Origin: Amphiura filiformis
Taxonomy: Eukaryota; Echinodermata; Ophiuroidea; Amphilepidida; Amphiuridae
Direction of reading: 5' to 3'
Length of the DNA stretch: 64,000 bases
Assembly (NCBI RefSeq): GCF_039555335.1
Contig: NW_027305499.1
Coordinates: 558,001-622,000 of the forward strand
Made by a program: the position numbers and the translations under genes. Within the stretch, counting starts at the first letter, position 1; each line of letters opens with the position of its first letter. The notes under the pieces were generated by a model that was not told where the DNA came from, did no database searches, and saw only the letters and a program-made list of their open reading frames with translations. Below, one piece after another: positions 35,913-48,132 of the stretch.

Positions 35913-36171
35913 CGTTATAACTTTTGTTTTGTTTGTTACACCGGCAATGTAGGTCGATTTTATGATGTAATAACGCACGCCGATAAAACAATGTGAGAAC
36001 ATGGCTAATAAATTTCCTGTAGAAATGGTGATGTAATACGATTAATTACCATAGCGATGGTTCAGTACTATTTTTTGAATGTATTGCCCTGCACTAGACG
36101 TACGTTGTACCAGAGATATAAATAATACCTAGATAACTAAAGGACCAATCGTAGGACGAGGTAGCTTCCTG

Positions 36172-36327
36172 CAGTGGCGTAGCGTGGGTCATCACATTGG
36201 GGGTGGGGCACCGACCATGATGGGGGGGGGGGGGAACCGGGGCGGAGGGGGGGCACAAGCCGTTTTTCGGCACTTTCGGCACTCAGGATTTTTAAAAAAA
36301 TCAGATCAATATGACGCTAAGCCACTG
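36172..36327. mobile_element. hAT-like MITE with TIR CAGTGGCGTAGC
   Basis: Starts CAGTGGCGTAGCG and ends with the complement carrying one change (CGCTAAGCCACTG). CAGTGGCG-type termini are characteristic of hAT MITEs. The interior holds a long G run (about 36221-36252). A clean 8-bp target duplication was not seen. Confidence 0.65.
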
Positions 36328-38590
36328 TGGAGGAACGGCGGTTATATGTAATATTTACTTTTACAGAGCTGTTGATTCTCCAATAATGCATTAAGTAAAA
36401 CAAATCTCTAATGCAATATTTGAAAATGAATTGGCATGTATTTTTTTGGGAAAAATGTGAATATTTTTGTATTTCCATATCACTGGGGGAAGGTGCGAAA
36501 CAAAAATGAATGTTTGAGACCATTAGCGATTCTACTGCCTTTGAGCCATTGGATTCTGATTCATAAATGATGATAGCGAGAAAACAGACGGTATCAAACG
36601 GTATCAAAATATTTGTTATCATCAGCTTCCTGTGATTATGCCACTGCCACAGATATAACACTGCACCTTCCTTATAGATGAATGTTATAAAATGTCATCA
36701 ATCTGTAAACCCTGGGCATTTCAAGAGAATCCCATCTTGAATATTGAAGAAACAAGCTTGTCTTTAAACACCAAAAACTGATGGGTATAAATCATTTTGA
36801 TAGAGCCTGTACGTTCAAGTTGATATCCCCCCCTCTTTACTCAGTTTTACTTAATGCCCCTACAAAAGCGTTAACGAAAAGGCAGTGTAGAACTATAATG
36901 TAAAACTAAATTTTCATAATATAAAATTCTGAATTATGTGAGGGTCTATCTTCATTTTGTGGTACGTTTTGAGTTGAAAAGCACATACTTTCAAAATATT
37001 GATTTGTGACTTCTTGGAACATTAATACATCATATTTAGACTACCAAGCAATAGGACGCCAAGACAAACAAAGCATGGTGAACAGTTATTAAAGCCAACC
37101 TACTTCATAAAAATCAGAACACATTCACGTTTTTATATTTTTATGACGGTCTAAAAACCCTGGAGCTATAGTTGCATTGTCTCAATGCTTTCATGTTCCG
37201 ATTAATTTACATTCACGCCTCATACCAACCATATTGGGTAAATATATTGACTTATTCCTGAAAAATATGTTCTAATTGCATATCATTTCCAATTCAATCA
37301 ATTCGATTTGGAACTAAATCAGCATTAAGTGTCACAATATTTTATAGGATTCTATTATGTTTAGCGTTATTGCAGAGATAAAGTTACTAAAGCCATAATG
37401 TGTGATTTGCATAAAGAATATATTCCTATTTAAATGATAGTTTCACTGATCACATTGTCTCCTTTTAATTTTGAGCTAAACAAATGAGGTAAAACGAAGA
37501 AAATTGCTGTTTCATTCCAGCGCCTACAATGCGTGTATTAGCTCGCCGCTCATATTATTAATATCGTGAATATTGGCGTGGCTTTACACAGCTAGGACGA
37601 ACAAACAAGACGTAAGACAAATAGCGATATGCACACAGTTTATACGTCGCATACAATTCACAAGCACCCGATGTGTTTAGCCACCACTCGTTCGGTGAAC
37701 TCTGAATAGAACCGGGGATCTCCGGTTTTAATATAAAAACTTACACTTTACTGTAATTAAAGATCTTCAGGTTTATACTTTCACGTGGTATTTTAGTACA
37801 CCATTGGGCATTACAATTATGCAAAAAGTAGCAATTCAACAAAAATTGAGGGCGTCGCTGTGGGGCAAAATCACACATTATGGCTTTTAAGATGAGCACA
37901 ACATATGTATATAATTACCTAATTTCTTTAAAACCAGCACTGAATAAAATACACTACGATTCGCAAATACCCATCCAATCGTAAATTTCCCCGGAGTAAA
38001 TGAACTTTAAATGTAAATAGTTCATAAATCTGATGAAGTTACATTTGGCGCATAGTATATAAGTTAATTTTTAGACGATGTTGCCCTTGGCAAATCATGT
38101 TGCATCATATATCAACCTTTAGCATTATATGCATTGCTGTGATACATAGTGCAAGCTCCTGAATTAATTGGTTTTGATCAATTTCCATGTTGCATGTATG
38201 ATAAAAAATACTTTATGTTGGGGCTTACAAGCTTTACAGTTAATTTTGACCCATTTGAAAACTGTATATCGAGGTATCTACAGTTATCAACACTTTATAA
38301 GTTGATTTATTCAACGATTTGCAAAGAGTCCTTATCAAAGAGGATATCCAGCAGGAAAATTTACATTTCCTGTTGCAGAGTACCGCCATAACCACTCGTT
38401 GATAAAGACGACGCTTGTCAATGCTTTAAGGCCCGGAAACTAAATGCATGCTCTTCATTAGATATGTTATTTAAAGCAATGTGTACATACCTCTAGCTGC
38501 TGTCGCAGTTAAGTTATTTCCCTCATTCGTGTTTGCTTTGAACAATAAACCCAATGGTTCTTAATTTTCAACTTTTAACTCAATGCGTGT

Positions 38591-38952
38591 TTAAAGAGGT
38601 ACTACACCCCTGTGGTAAATTTGTCACTATTTTTACATTTTTCTCCAAAAATAATAACACATACTGGTAACAAAAGTAATGTATATTATTGGGGCAAGGA
38701 ATCCAACTACTACACTGAAATTTCAAGACAAGTGGTTCAGTATATATGATAGGAAATGAGGTACATCCTAGCGGTACCTTATTTCTTATCATAAATAACG
38801 AACCGCTTGTCTTGGGTCACTGAAATTCCAGTGTAGTAATTGGATTCCTTGCCCCTATAATATACATAACTTTTGTTACCAGTGTGCTATTAGTTTTTGA
38901 GAAAAATGCAAAAATAGACACAAATTTATCGAGGGGTGTAGTACCCCCTTAA
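38591..38952. mobile_element. foldback MITE with TTAA flanks, copy 2
   Basis: Same family as 12114 and 55370. Left border TTAA 38591-38594, right border TTAA 38949-38952. Block E1 has no insert at the matching point, running from 'caactttc' to 'gttcaacagctatgatt' at about 11610-11650. This is a separate event from the E1 insertion. Confidence 0.85.
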
Positions 38953-39210
38953 CCTGAAGTTCAATAGCAATGATTGTGGGCTTTTTGCAGAGGATTTGTG
39001 AGTCAAATGTGAGAAGCCAATTGAAATAGTTGTATGTATGAAACAACAAATGCTTATCTTGTCTTATGAATGACCGGGTATGGTGTTGGGAATTCATCTC
39101 TGAAATAGGTGCAAATGATGCATCTGCGATAAGCATTTGGGTGTAAAATATAAGCGCCTTTAGTTATGAAAAAGGTGTTGATATACCCCACCATTTCCAC
39201 TAGTGTGAGC

Positions 39211-39441
39211 TTAGTGTGTAGGCATAAACACACACAATGCATATTCAAAATTGTTTAACCTTCTCGATCTTTGACCATGTATCAAAAAGCCCTCTCTAGG
39301 TCCATTCCTATCAATAACCATTACTTTAGTTTTCTTGGCACTTAGAAGAAGGTCTTTCTCCTCACTGGCTTCCTTGATGCGCTTTAAAAGCAAGAATATT
39401 AGGCATAACGAGATTTTCCCAAATTTGCGTGGGGCGCTCAT
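39211..39441 (-). pseudogene. LINE reverse-transcriptase fragment
   Basis: The minus-strand frame contains 'LKRIKEASEEKDLLLSAKKT' followed by 'KVMVIDRNGPREGF' and 'NNFEYA'. This is the segment of non-LTR reverse transcriptases just after the catalytic FADD box, where a helix is followed by 'l.lN..KTkvMv' and then 'v..FkYLGs'. The catalytic box itself and the YLGS continuation are missing, so only about 50 residues of a dead copy remain. The flanks within the frame are unrelated. It resembles the family at 58399 but belongs to a different sublineage. Confidence 0.65.
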
Positions 39442-39589
39442 ATTATGACAACATAACGATATTATGTGGAAAATATTTGTACTTTATACAGGAGACACAT
39501 TTCTATCCATCGGTATAAATATGATATACATTAAGCAAACGAATTAAGGTACCAGTTATGTTCACACCCTGTGTATCCTAAACAAAGAC

Positions 39590-39727
39590 GAATTTGACAC
39601 CTGTTGAAATCGTTCAAGAAATAAAGCCACGACGATCCAAATACCCAAATAAGAAGAAGAATTTGACACCTCAAGAGTTTAAATCGTTCATGAAACAGAG
39701 CCACGACGATCCAAATACCCCAAGAAG
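39590..39727. repeat. tandem duplication, period 69 bp
   Basis: Two units share 'gaatttgacacct', 'aaatcgttca.gaaa', and 'agccacgacgatccaaatac'. Unit 2 has a few extra bases. Confidence 0.8.
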
Positions 39728-41045
39728 ATGCAAATTTAAAAGTTACTGTTTGCTCCATTGTATGCCCTATTGATTTGCACATAAAGCTTGCTCGGACAAG
39801 AGAACTAGCGGCGTGCTTCCATTGATTAGCAGGTTAAAACTTACGTCGTGCTTTCATTGATTAGAACACAAAAGTGCAACTTTTGATTTAATTTCTTAAT
39901 TATGGTTTAGATCAACGTTTCTTCCAAATCAGAGCTTAAGAGTACATACAGGCTGTATTATAATGTTTGGTACCCAAAGTTTTTGGTGTTTATTGACAAG
40001 CCTGCTTTTTTAATAAGCAACCTTGGAACCTCTTGAAATGCCCAGAATTTATAGTTTTATGACATTTCATAACATTTATGTATAAATAAAGTAGCTCCTA
40101 TGTTGTATTTTGTTGTGGAGGTCTTGTTTAGAATAATATGGAAATTGATGGGTACCAATCATTTTGATACACCCTGTATATTTGCTGCTTATTTTAATTT
40201 TGCCATATTGTTCTTTGTTTACGATATACAGAGGTGAACATTACTGGTACCTTTTGCTTACTATGACGCTTAATATCGAATGTTAGAGAATATACAGACC
40301 TGGCTCAGTTTGACAAAAGTTGTTCATTTAACATTGATGTTCGACCACACGATTATCACTTTACAACAACCAACGACAACAGGTTGTCGGTGGACTGCTA
40401 ACTAGAAGAAATCGTGTAGGTTAATTATCGTAAGTAGCTGTTAGCTAGCTAACGATGACAGCGTCTAAGCGCTTGTTTTTAAAATATGGCAATGCATTAA
40501 GATTTTCCACGAGCATTTGGGTATTGTGCCTCCCGTTTTCTATACGCCCTCCGTTTATACCCGAGTACTTCAGCGTGAAAAATAACCACAAACTTACTCT
40601 ATAGTATTACTTTACTCACTAAGCAAGTCACCCAACTCGGTAATATAATGCATAATGATAGTTTTATATGCTCATGCATTATTATTGATTCGTCTATTCG
40701 TATATCTTATCGGGTCCTATGTTTGAAGAAAACCGCGGTATGTTTTAAGTACATATATGATACTTTCAAACTCAATTAAAATTGTAATCCTCACTAAATT
40801 GAGTCTTACATCGAAAGTGGGAGCACCAGAGGCATCAGACGTAGACAGTAGTTTAATAATGTATATTTTTCTTTTTGATTGTAGCTCAAATTTGACACCC
40901 GTTTTCATTACTTTTAATCTTTTTTTATTGCCTAAGTAAATATTTTTCGCTTCCCTTGTTAAAAGAAAAAAGTTTTTGAGAAAACGTATGCAAAACTAAT
41001 CTCGACGGGTCAGTAAAAGAAAGTCTTAACTGACATTTTGAGTAT

Positions 41046-41299
41046 CAATAGCCAAATTAGAAGTTTGGCAAAAATAAGTAAGTAAATTTCATTCAGCTTT
41101 GGAATAGAGTTAAAGTCAGAAAATGTTTCAAGGATAAAACACGCGACTGGTGACTGTAATGATCACCTTTCTCCCTCCAAGCGTAGAAAGTCAAATAGAC
41201 CGAAGCTCTACTTGATTATACCCAAATAGGCGATATTTGTGCAATTTCGTCCAATCGCCTAGAATCATGCTAGCGAGTGACTAACCTACTTCTCTTTCC
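41046..41299. other. spacer carrying the word TTATACCCAAATAGG
   Basis: This 15-mer (41216-41230) recurs at 41628-41642, just beyond the MITE at 41300. No gene seen. Confidence 0.4.
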
Positions 41300-41630
41300 A
41301 ATAAGCCCAATCGCCATTCTAACTTCCGGTTTTTGAGAGCAGTTTTGAGACACTTTGACCTCTGACATGTCGGGAAAATTGACGTAATTATTATTAATTT
41401 TCTTATTATTGTCATAATTTTGATCATTAAAAATACCAAATAATTAATTTTTAAATATTAATATTTTTCATATTTGTTTTAAATATTGTAAAACATTTTA
41501 GATTATATTTTGTACGTACAAAAACCCAATATTTTCTGAATTATCTGAAAGGTCAAAGGACAAAGTGTCCTAAAACTGCAAAAACTGTCCTACAATGCAT
41601 TGCAAACTTCCAATGCCGATTGGGCTTATT
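41300..41630. mobile_element. 331-bp MITE, TIR AATAAGCCCAATCG
   Basis: Inverted ends AATAAGCCCAATCG(C/G)CATT, with a patchier inverted match continuing ('gcagtttt.ag.acactttg', 'cctttgacct'). The AT-rich centre is non-coding. Confidence 0.7.
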
Positions 41631-42754
41631 ATACCCAAATAGGTACAAACATGACATACGTTATGTCGTTAGAGCGTCTTAATGTTATGACCCCGCTACA
41701 AAGTTCATACCTCTTTAGATTACTTTCCCAAAAGGATTTTACTCCATAAACCCTATGGTGGGAGTCAATTAACACCTCCTCCTAATGGTCGACTTTGACT
41801 TTAAAGTTAGTATCACTAAAATGAGTGCAAAGGATGGATCTACGATTTGCTAAGTCATTTGGGTGTAATCACAAGCGCCTTAATTATGTCGGATGAAAGA
41901 TATTTTTGGGTTGGTTTGCCAGATTTTGATTTTAACCACCATGAATGACACGCACTAGTTTGTAACATTGGAATATTGTCATGTGTGATAAAAATCGTGC
42001 CAAAACTGGTGTTCCAAAAAAGTATTTACATTTTCAGTCACAAGTTCAAGATATTTCAATAATTTATCATGAGTTAGTGATTTTTCTCCAGGGTGGTATT
42101 TCTGTTTACGAAGAAGTCACTGTTAATTTGATTCGATCATTTATGTTTGTTTACAATTGAAAGCTATTTCATAACACGTATGAGAGATGGGAATAATCAT
42201 GCAAGAATTTGTGTATAAAGACAATTTGTTGAGCAAAAAAATAAATTCAATCATATCTATTCTTAGATATTGGAAATCACCACGTGTCTCAATGTGAACA
42301 TTGTATTGCATGATGTGGAAAACCCCAATTGATAGATTAAAAAAGATAGAAGTGAAAGAAATAAGCAATTACGGCTAGGGAATTTACAGATTTACTAATT
42401 CAGTATAGAACGACTAATGTATCAAGTGTATTCATGTTTGTGTATGTGAAGAACCATTGTAAATCATATTATACGTTTCATTACATATTCAGATATTGTT
42501 AACTTAATCAAACAGTGTATTTAGTTGTGCTTTCTGAAGTGAATGTGGGTTAAAGGTGATATCGGCTTAGAGTCATTACTGCTCGTAACACACAATAAAC
42601 TGATGTGTATGATAAAAGCATGACAAAAGAATTGTGTGCATGCAGTGCAATACTAACAACCACAAGGTTAGGTGTTAGAAAAGACTTGACGCTAGTGAAC
42701 ATTAAGATGGTGCTCTTTAGGAAAATAGTTGAGTGATGTAAATGATACTCTTTA
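41631..42754. other. non-coding; fragment of a dispersed repeat at 41824-41885
   Basis: 'gcaaaggatggatctacgat' and 'catttgggtgtaatcac' here are shared with 39110-39170 and, inverted, with 63890-63960. Otherwise nothing recognised. Confidence 0.4.
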
Positions 42755-43340
42755 ATATGTGACTGGACGCGGCGAATCAGCCGTAAAGTCGGCCCCGGTC
42801 AATTTTGTTTTATTTCGTGTTTAGAAAATATACACCATAAGCTTTAAAATGGTATATCATTTGACTTCAAACGATATCCAAAAGCGGGGTTATGATTTGT
42901 TGAACTCTGTTCCTTCGACAAAATTGTATTTTTTATCGGTTCTACAAGTGTCTCTTTTTCTACATTTCTGGTAATAAATATCCAACAGTCATAATTGGCG
43001 GTCATTTCAAATAATACCCAAGTCAACGAGGCTCAGAAATATCCTCTCATTGTTCATTGTTGATTATACATACCTAGATAAAATACAATGCTTTGTTATC
43101 TACCACTTGAACAGGATTTAGCCAAAGCAAACAAAGACAAGAACTATTCTATAGAAATAGGTAGAAGCTTATTATCCTCTTCAGCAGTAGTATTATTGAT
43201 TGATTTAAACAGCGTTTGATAAGATACTTGTCGCAACGAATTGATACACCTATGAATACGACCTTCACATACATTTGACACTTTAACTCAAAATACAATT
43301 TGCCGAGTTTACGGCTGATTCGCCGCGTCCACTCACATAT
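42755..43340 (-). mobile_element. 'GAGCCGTAAA' TIR element, copy 2
   Basis: Inverted ends ATATGTGA(C/G)TGGACGCGG continuing into 'cgaatcagccgtaaa' (TIR about 33 bp). The interior is shared with 13690-14068 and 53676-54272 but lies in the opposite orientation. Length 586 bp, no transposase. Confidence 0.8.
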
Positions 43341-43479
43341 GTGTAAGTAAACAATGTAAAGTAGTATGCTTAAAGTCGACGATATATAACTGATAAGATG
43401 TAACCAATTTAGCTTTTTCATTAGATACAGATACTTGTAAATACAACCTTGTAGTATTTGTAAAGAAGACCTTTCACAA

Positions 43480-44240
43480 TACAAATGTACACAGGTCTCC
43501 AAACATACTTACAGCGCCTATGAAAACAAAAGTAGAGTTTTAAAACTAAAGTATAATGGATCTGAAGTAGTTGAAGGCATTTGACAAGCGGTCTTGGCCT
43601 CATATCTAGCAAAGGGTACTAAATTAAGTAGAATTTCATTGTAGTGATTTATGCGTTCATGAGCTAATAACGTGACAGTACAATGTGAGTGGCAATTATG
43701 TTACTAAACTTAAGTCACATCACATATCCCGGTCTTTAATATCCCTTTGTAATAATCGAAGTACGATGACAACATGAAGTTTATCACATTTTATTACATA
43801 GTTGTCAAGTAATATAAGTTATAAGCAGAGCTCTGACACCGAAATCTGACCGATTACCGAATCCGAGACTTTTGATGCATGATGATGTATATATTATGCC
43901 TGTTTGGTTAATACAGATGTTGTCCTCGAATTACACCAGCCATTTACAGCTTTGTTTTCTGCATTTCCTGTAGCTTCTATATAGGCCAGTATCTTGGTTG
44001 AGAAGACAGACATAAGTTTAAGCAAGTTTGACAGGTTTTGGACTTTGGTGAAGTAGCTTGGATACCAACTCTTCATTCCTTGAACAGTGGTCGGCAAATC
44101 GAATCCGTTCTTACTTATCTTAAGAAGGTTTCCATATAGTTCAGCGTTTGTTAGACGTTGCTTCTAGTGTATCTTGAAGATTATTCGAAGTATCCTGGTG
44201 TACACCATTTACTTCGCCAGTTTAAGGATGACAGTATTAT
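43480..44240. repeat. diverged duplicated block F2
   Basis: Partner of 21330-22320. It includes the same minus-strand LINE-like relic at 43870-44100. Confidence 0.65.
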
Positions 44241-44457
44241 GTCTCACACCACAGCAAATACCGTAAACGTTCGCCTAATGGCGCTATAGAGTTCATGGAA
44301 ATGAGAGAGCGCCATCCCTGTAAAAGCCGACTATTATCACTGATCATTAAGGATACGTGTTGTTAAAGGGTGAAACCTATCGACACATACAATTATGAAC
44401 AAGATCAAACAAACTTGTTCATGATAATGCGGTAATCATTCACCTGATACGTTGTGG

Positions 44458-44535
44458 CCCAGTGAGCAGAGCATTGGACTATAGTGCGAGGATAAAGAGA
44501 ACGTGTGGAGAAGATTGATGGTTCGAATCTCATGC
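44458..44535 (+). ncRNA. tRNA-like sequence with A and B boxes
   Basis: 'TGGCCCAGTGAGCAGAGC' fits a pol III A box / D arm and 'GGTTCGAATC' a B box / T arm. The spacing is long for a tRNA and the acceptor ends do not pair. Best read as a tRNA-derived SINE head or tRNA pseudogene. Confidence 0.45.
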
Positions 44536-44875
44536 AGTAATTTCTGACAGATTATGATGTCTGTCAATGTTTTTTCTGATTTGAGGAAATTTTATTCTCT
44601 ATTTTCTTGATTTTATCTTTAACGTTGTTTATATATTTTTATTATTTTATCTTTTATGTGTCTTTTTTTCTATTATTTGTTTTTCTATAGGTTTTATCGT
44701 TTCTTTTTCGTTGTATATAGTAACTCAATCCATTCAATTAAATGTTGTCATGAACCTATTTGATCGTAGTGCATTTGTTATGTGTGTGAGACGAACTGTC
44801 GCGAGCGACAAGTCTTTCAATTCGCGCGGGTGTCCTTGCCTATGCTTCAGTGGTCATAAGAGGTGTATCATTTTA

Positions 44876-45093
44876 TTCGAAAGGGGGGGTCCCAAATATA
44901 CAGGAGTCATAAATTCTTGGAAAGAAAAATAGGAGTCACACGATGACCACAGATAGTGTGTTTATTTTATTAAAAAAGACTGATTTCAATACAATTTTGG
45001 GTTGGGGATCATACAATTTTTTTTTTTTTTTTAGGGGGTGCACAATTTTATTGACGCAGACTTTTTCTAAATTTGGGACCCCCCTTCCGAAAA
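44876..45093. mobile_element. nested MITE, TIR TTCGAAAGGGGGGTCCCAAA type
   Basis: Inverted ends around GGGGGGTCCCAAAT at 44884 and 45070. Short T and A runs border the ends. Non-coding; nested within the 3.17-kb element. Confidence 0.6.
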
Positions 45094-46997
45094 AAAATAA
45101 TAGCCACCTAAGAGGATTCAAAAGATAACCTCTGCTCCAATAATCCCTAGCTATATTTGTTAGAAACTGTTCCACGGAGGATGTATCATAATAGGCTCAG
45201 TCTTCAAATGATATAGGCCTAAATACAATTTGAATGAGTGAACGAACAAAATCATACAACGACCAATAGTGGTTGTGCATATGACGTATCATCCCGTAAA
45301 TATGGCGGACTGCTCAAATGCATTCAACAAAAGCATGATTGCATCTACCGCGACAGTTCGTCTCACCAGAGAAGATGATAAAAGAGGAGGTCGCTCGCTG
45401 CCCACATCAAATAAATAATGTGTGCATCCGCCTATTGATGGAAACAATGATCTAATCCGATTGATCAACTAATACGATAAGTGGCTTTGCGAGTCACGAC
45501 TGTCTAGCTCTAAACGACGCATGCCCGGATATCAATTTGTTACGTCAGTTGACCGCGAAATATAATTTCTGTATTGTTTGGCATGACTGGCTGCTAAGTT
45601 TGACCCGAGATCCCTGTGAAAAAGACCCGCATTTTGGATCCAAATAGCATTTTTGGACACGTTTGGACACAAAACGGGAGTATATGGAGAAACTGACACG
45701 AGTTTGAATTACTGATTACACTGGTTTTATGTTTCCGTAAACTGCCGCAAATATTCAAATAGTTATCATTTAAATTTCTTTTCCTTTGACCTTATATTAA
45801 TTTGACTGGAAAATTAATTATGCTTGACTTTCCATAACTTAACAATTTTTTGATTTTTTAATGGGAGTTGCAATATATATAATGCTTCTTCACTCGTTTA
45901 AAAATCATGGTCACCCTAGTTAGTATTATTTTTTTAAACAAAAAAGCATGATTTGACTGCAAAATTGGGACTTTAACGATGTACTTCTGTGTGTGGAATA
46001 TTTTCTCCACTGGAGAGAACTACCAAATCAGACGAGCGTGTGGCGGATGAACAGATTACCACAAAAGAAGTTTCAAGTGGTGTTTTAAGTACCCCAAACA
46101 AAGAAAAGTGAATAGAGGTTAACTGTGGGTAATCGGATTATATGTTCGAGCGATCTCCTCTTTTCTCATCTTCTCTGGTCTCACACACATAACAAAATGC
46201 ACTACGATCAAATAGGTTGATGACAACATTTGATTGAATGGACTGTACTGCACCATGATTACGGGGAAGAAACCGGTTCAAATCCTTTGTTTGGAGCCAA
46301 TCGATAAACGCATGCAAGGCCTGTGTAGATAAATGACTGACACTCATTGAATACTGGCTAGGATTCCACAACACAATGAGAACATGATATAAGGCGCTTT
46401 GGAAGGCACACAATACCCCAATGGCTTTCCATATTATGTGCACTCAACAACTATTCAGTATCGAAGTTACGTAATGTTACTATGTCAACGGGATCACGCG
46501 CTTAAGTAATGAACCACGATCGAAACAATAAGTACACAAAAAAGGCATCCCAAAATAGCGTGATCGTAATGATCGCCATACAAACAGTGCTTGGTTCTGA
46601 TACCACGGAGTTACGTAACTACAAGCTTCGTGGTCTGATAGTTATATGATCAATGGTCTGATCTTCTTGGGTTCGATCCTTTTAAGAAAAAAAAATAGCT
46701 GATCATTTATAATGCAAATGAATAAAGTAATGTAGTTACACAATTTTAAACATTGAGGCCGTTCTATTTTTCAAAGGTCATTTAACTGTTAAATGTAGTG
46801 GAATATATCACGCATTGATAGGTAGCAGGTGGAGCAAATTTTGTCCGCGGTTTTTGTTGCCGTTTGTTCGCAGTGCCTATTTATCTTCAAAAAATTAGAA
46901 AATTAAAATTAAATTATAAAAAAAAAGTCACAATATTCGTTCGTAAAATGGGGACAAAATCCAAAAACATTTCTTGACCCTTCTTCACATAAAAGTG

Positions 46998-47075
46998 GGG
47001 GCAGTAAGCAAGATTCGAACCAGTTCCCTTCGTCATGCAAGGCGCAGCCACTGCCGACTGAGCTAACGGGTCAGA
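46998..47075 (-). ncRNA. tRNA-like sequence with A and B boxes
   Basis: On the minus strand 'TTAGCTCAGTCGGCAGTGG' and 'GGTTCGAATC' match the D-arm and T-arm boxes. The middle resembles tRNA-Ala(TGC) ('CCTTGCATGA'), but the anticodon and acceptor stems do not pair well. Pseudogene or SINE head. Confidence 0.45.
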
Positions 47076-47428
47076 CAGCAGAAGGGTGTAATTTTGAACT
47101 GAAGAATATTAAAAAAATATGAAGAAATTGCAATGTTATAGAAAGATTTACCAAAATGAGTTAGGTATAACGTATGAATCGATTTACAAATTAAGTCCAA
47201 TGGCACTTTGAGAAAGAATACCTGAAAACCCCCAAAACATTTGCTGCTTTAGCAATTAACTTAGTGACCTAAAGTTTTGGGTCATGTCACGATTTTTTTT
47301 TCTGAGGCATTATGTCCAGGTTGCTCAATTTAACATACACGTATCCTTAATGCTGTTGAGATTTTACAAGGAGGGCGCTCTCACTTTTCTAAGAATCCAA
47401 TAGCGCCATTAGGCGAACGTTTACGGTA

Positions 47429-48132
47429 TAGGGAAATGAAACAAAAATTAATATTCGAAATAATACATTTTTAAAACGGATAAAGTAGCATTAGTTTTGA
47501 ATACATTGTTTATTTAGCGGAAATTTAATAAAATAGGAACACTCTGTATTAATTTTGTGTACCTTTTTTACAACCCAAGAAAATACTGTTACAAATATAT
47601 ACATGTAACATGACCTATCTAATATCTATGTTGTTTTGTAATCACGCATATGCTGTTACCAAGATATCGTTTACTAAAGATTATACCGTAACACAAACAT
47701 TTCTATTTAAATGTAGGCTATAATATAAAGTACAAGACTTAAAAAACAAAATCGGTATGTGAATTCAGGTGTAGTGGCCTTAAATTTGTAAAAATGGTTA
47801 AGTACGTCTTCTTCATAAACCAATATTATCTAAAATCTCCATGCCAATACCTATTTTGACTTACCTGTTCCATGTTATAGTTAGACGCTTATAGTGATTC
47901 TTGACAAAAGTAATAGGAATAATTTTTAATTATCGTATTAAATATCACCACAGATTAAACGTACAAGATTAAAGTGGTGGTGAAAATAACAGTATAAAGT
48001 TACAACGTGTCACATAAAACCAAGCCTTTGCTTTATCTGGTGTAGATATCAAAAAGACAGTTCACAAGACAAACAACGTTGTATACATACATATAAAAGG
48101 TTCGTTAGATACATGTATATTAACGCAGATAG
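47429..48132. other. non-coding sequence, nothing recognised
   Basis: AT-rich. A short dispersed word block at 48035-48085 is shared with 22668-22720. Confidence 0.4.

Larger units (their letters stand above)
29803..36024. repeat. tandem duplication unit B (about 6.2 kb)
   Basis: Second copy of the 23829-29797 unit, ending 'ggctaataaatttcctgtag' at 36024 just as unit A does. Insertions specific to B are a 412-bp MITE (30680), a roughly 35-bp block at about 30320, a roughly 100-bp block at about 31718-31812, a 105-bp SINE-like piece (35808), and about 2 kb at 33480-35440 with no counterpart in A, which contains a foldback element. Confidence 0.85.
36530..41045. repeat. diverged duplicated block E2
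   Basis: Partner of block E1 (9960-13060) in the same order and orientation, longer because of insertions. E2 lacks the CACTA-like MITE and the 12114 MITE of E1 and instead has its own TTAA MITE at 38591. A LINE relic (39211) and a short tandem duplication (39590) also lie in it. Confidence 0.7.
44259..47428. mobile_element. 3.17-kb TIR element with two tRNA-like sequences
   Basis: Ends are TACCGTAAACGTTCGCC then 'taatggcgctat', inverted at the right. Arm similarity extends about 110 bp and includes 'cattaaggatacgtgt.tgtta' on both sides. TA borders are visible. Inside are a plus-strand tRNA-like sequence (44458), a minus-strand one (46998), an inner inverted repeat (44732-44803 versus 46180-46250) and a nested MITE (44876). 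No transposase frame was found. The 101-codon minus frame at 46138-46443 overlaps the inner repeat and has no known motif. Confidence 0.7.

Noticed and set aside
36094-36282. Proline-rich minus-strand frame
   Set aside because: It is the translation of the G-run interior of a hAT-like MITE.
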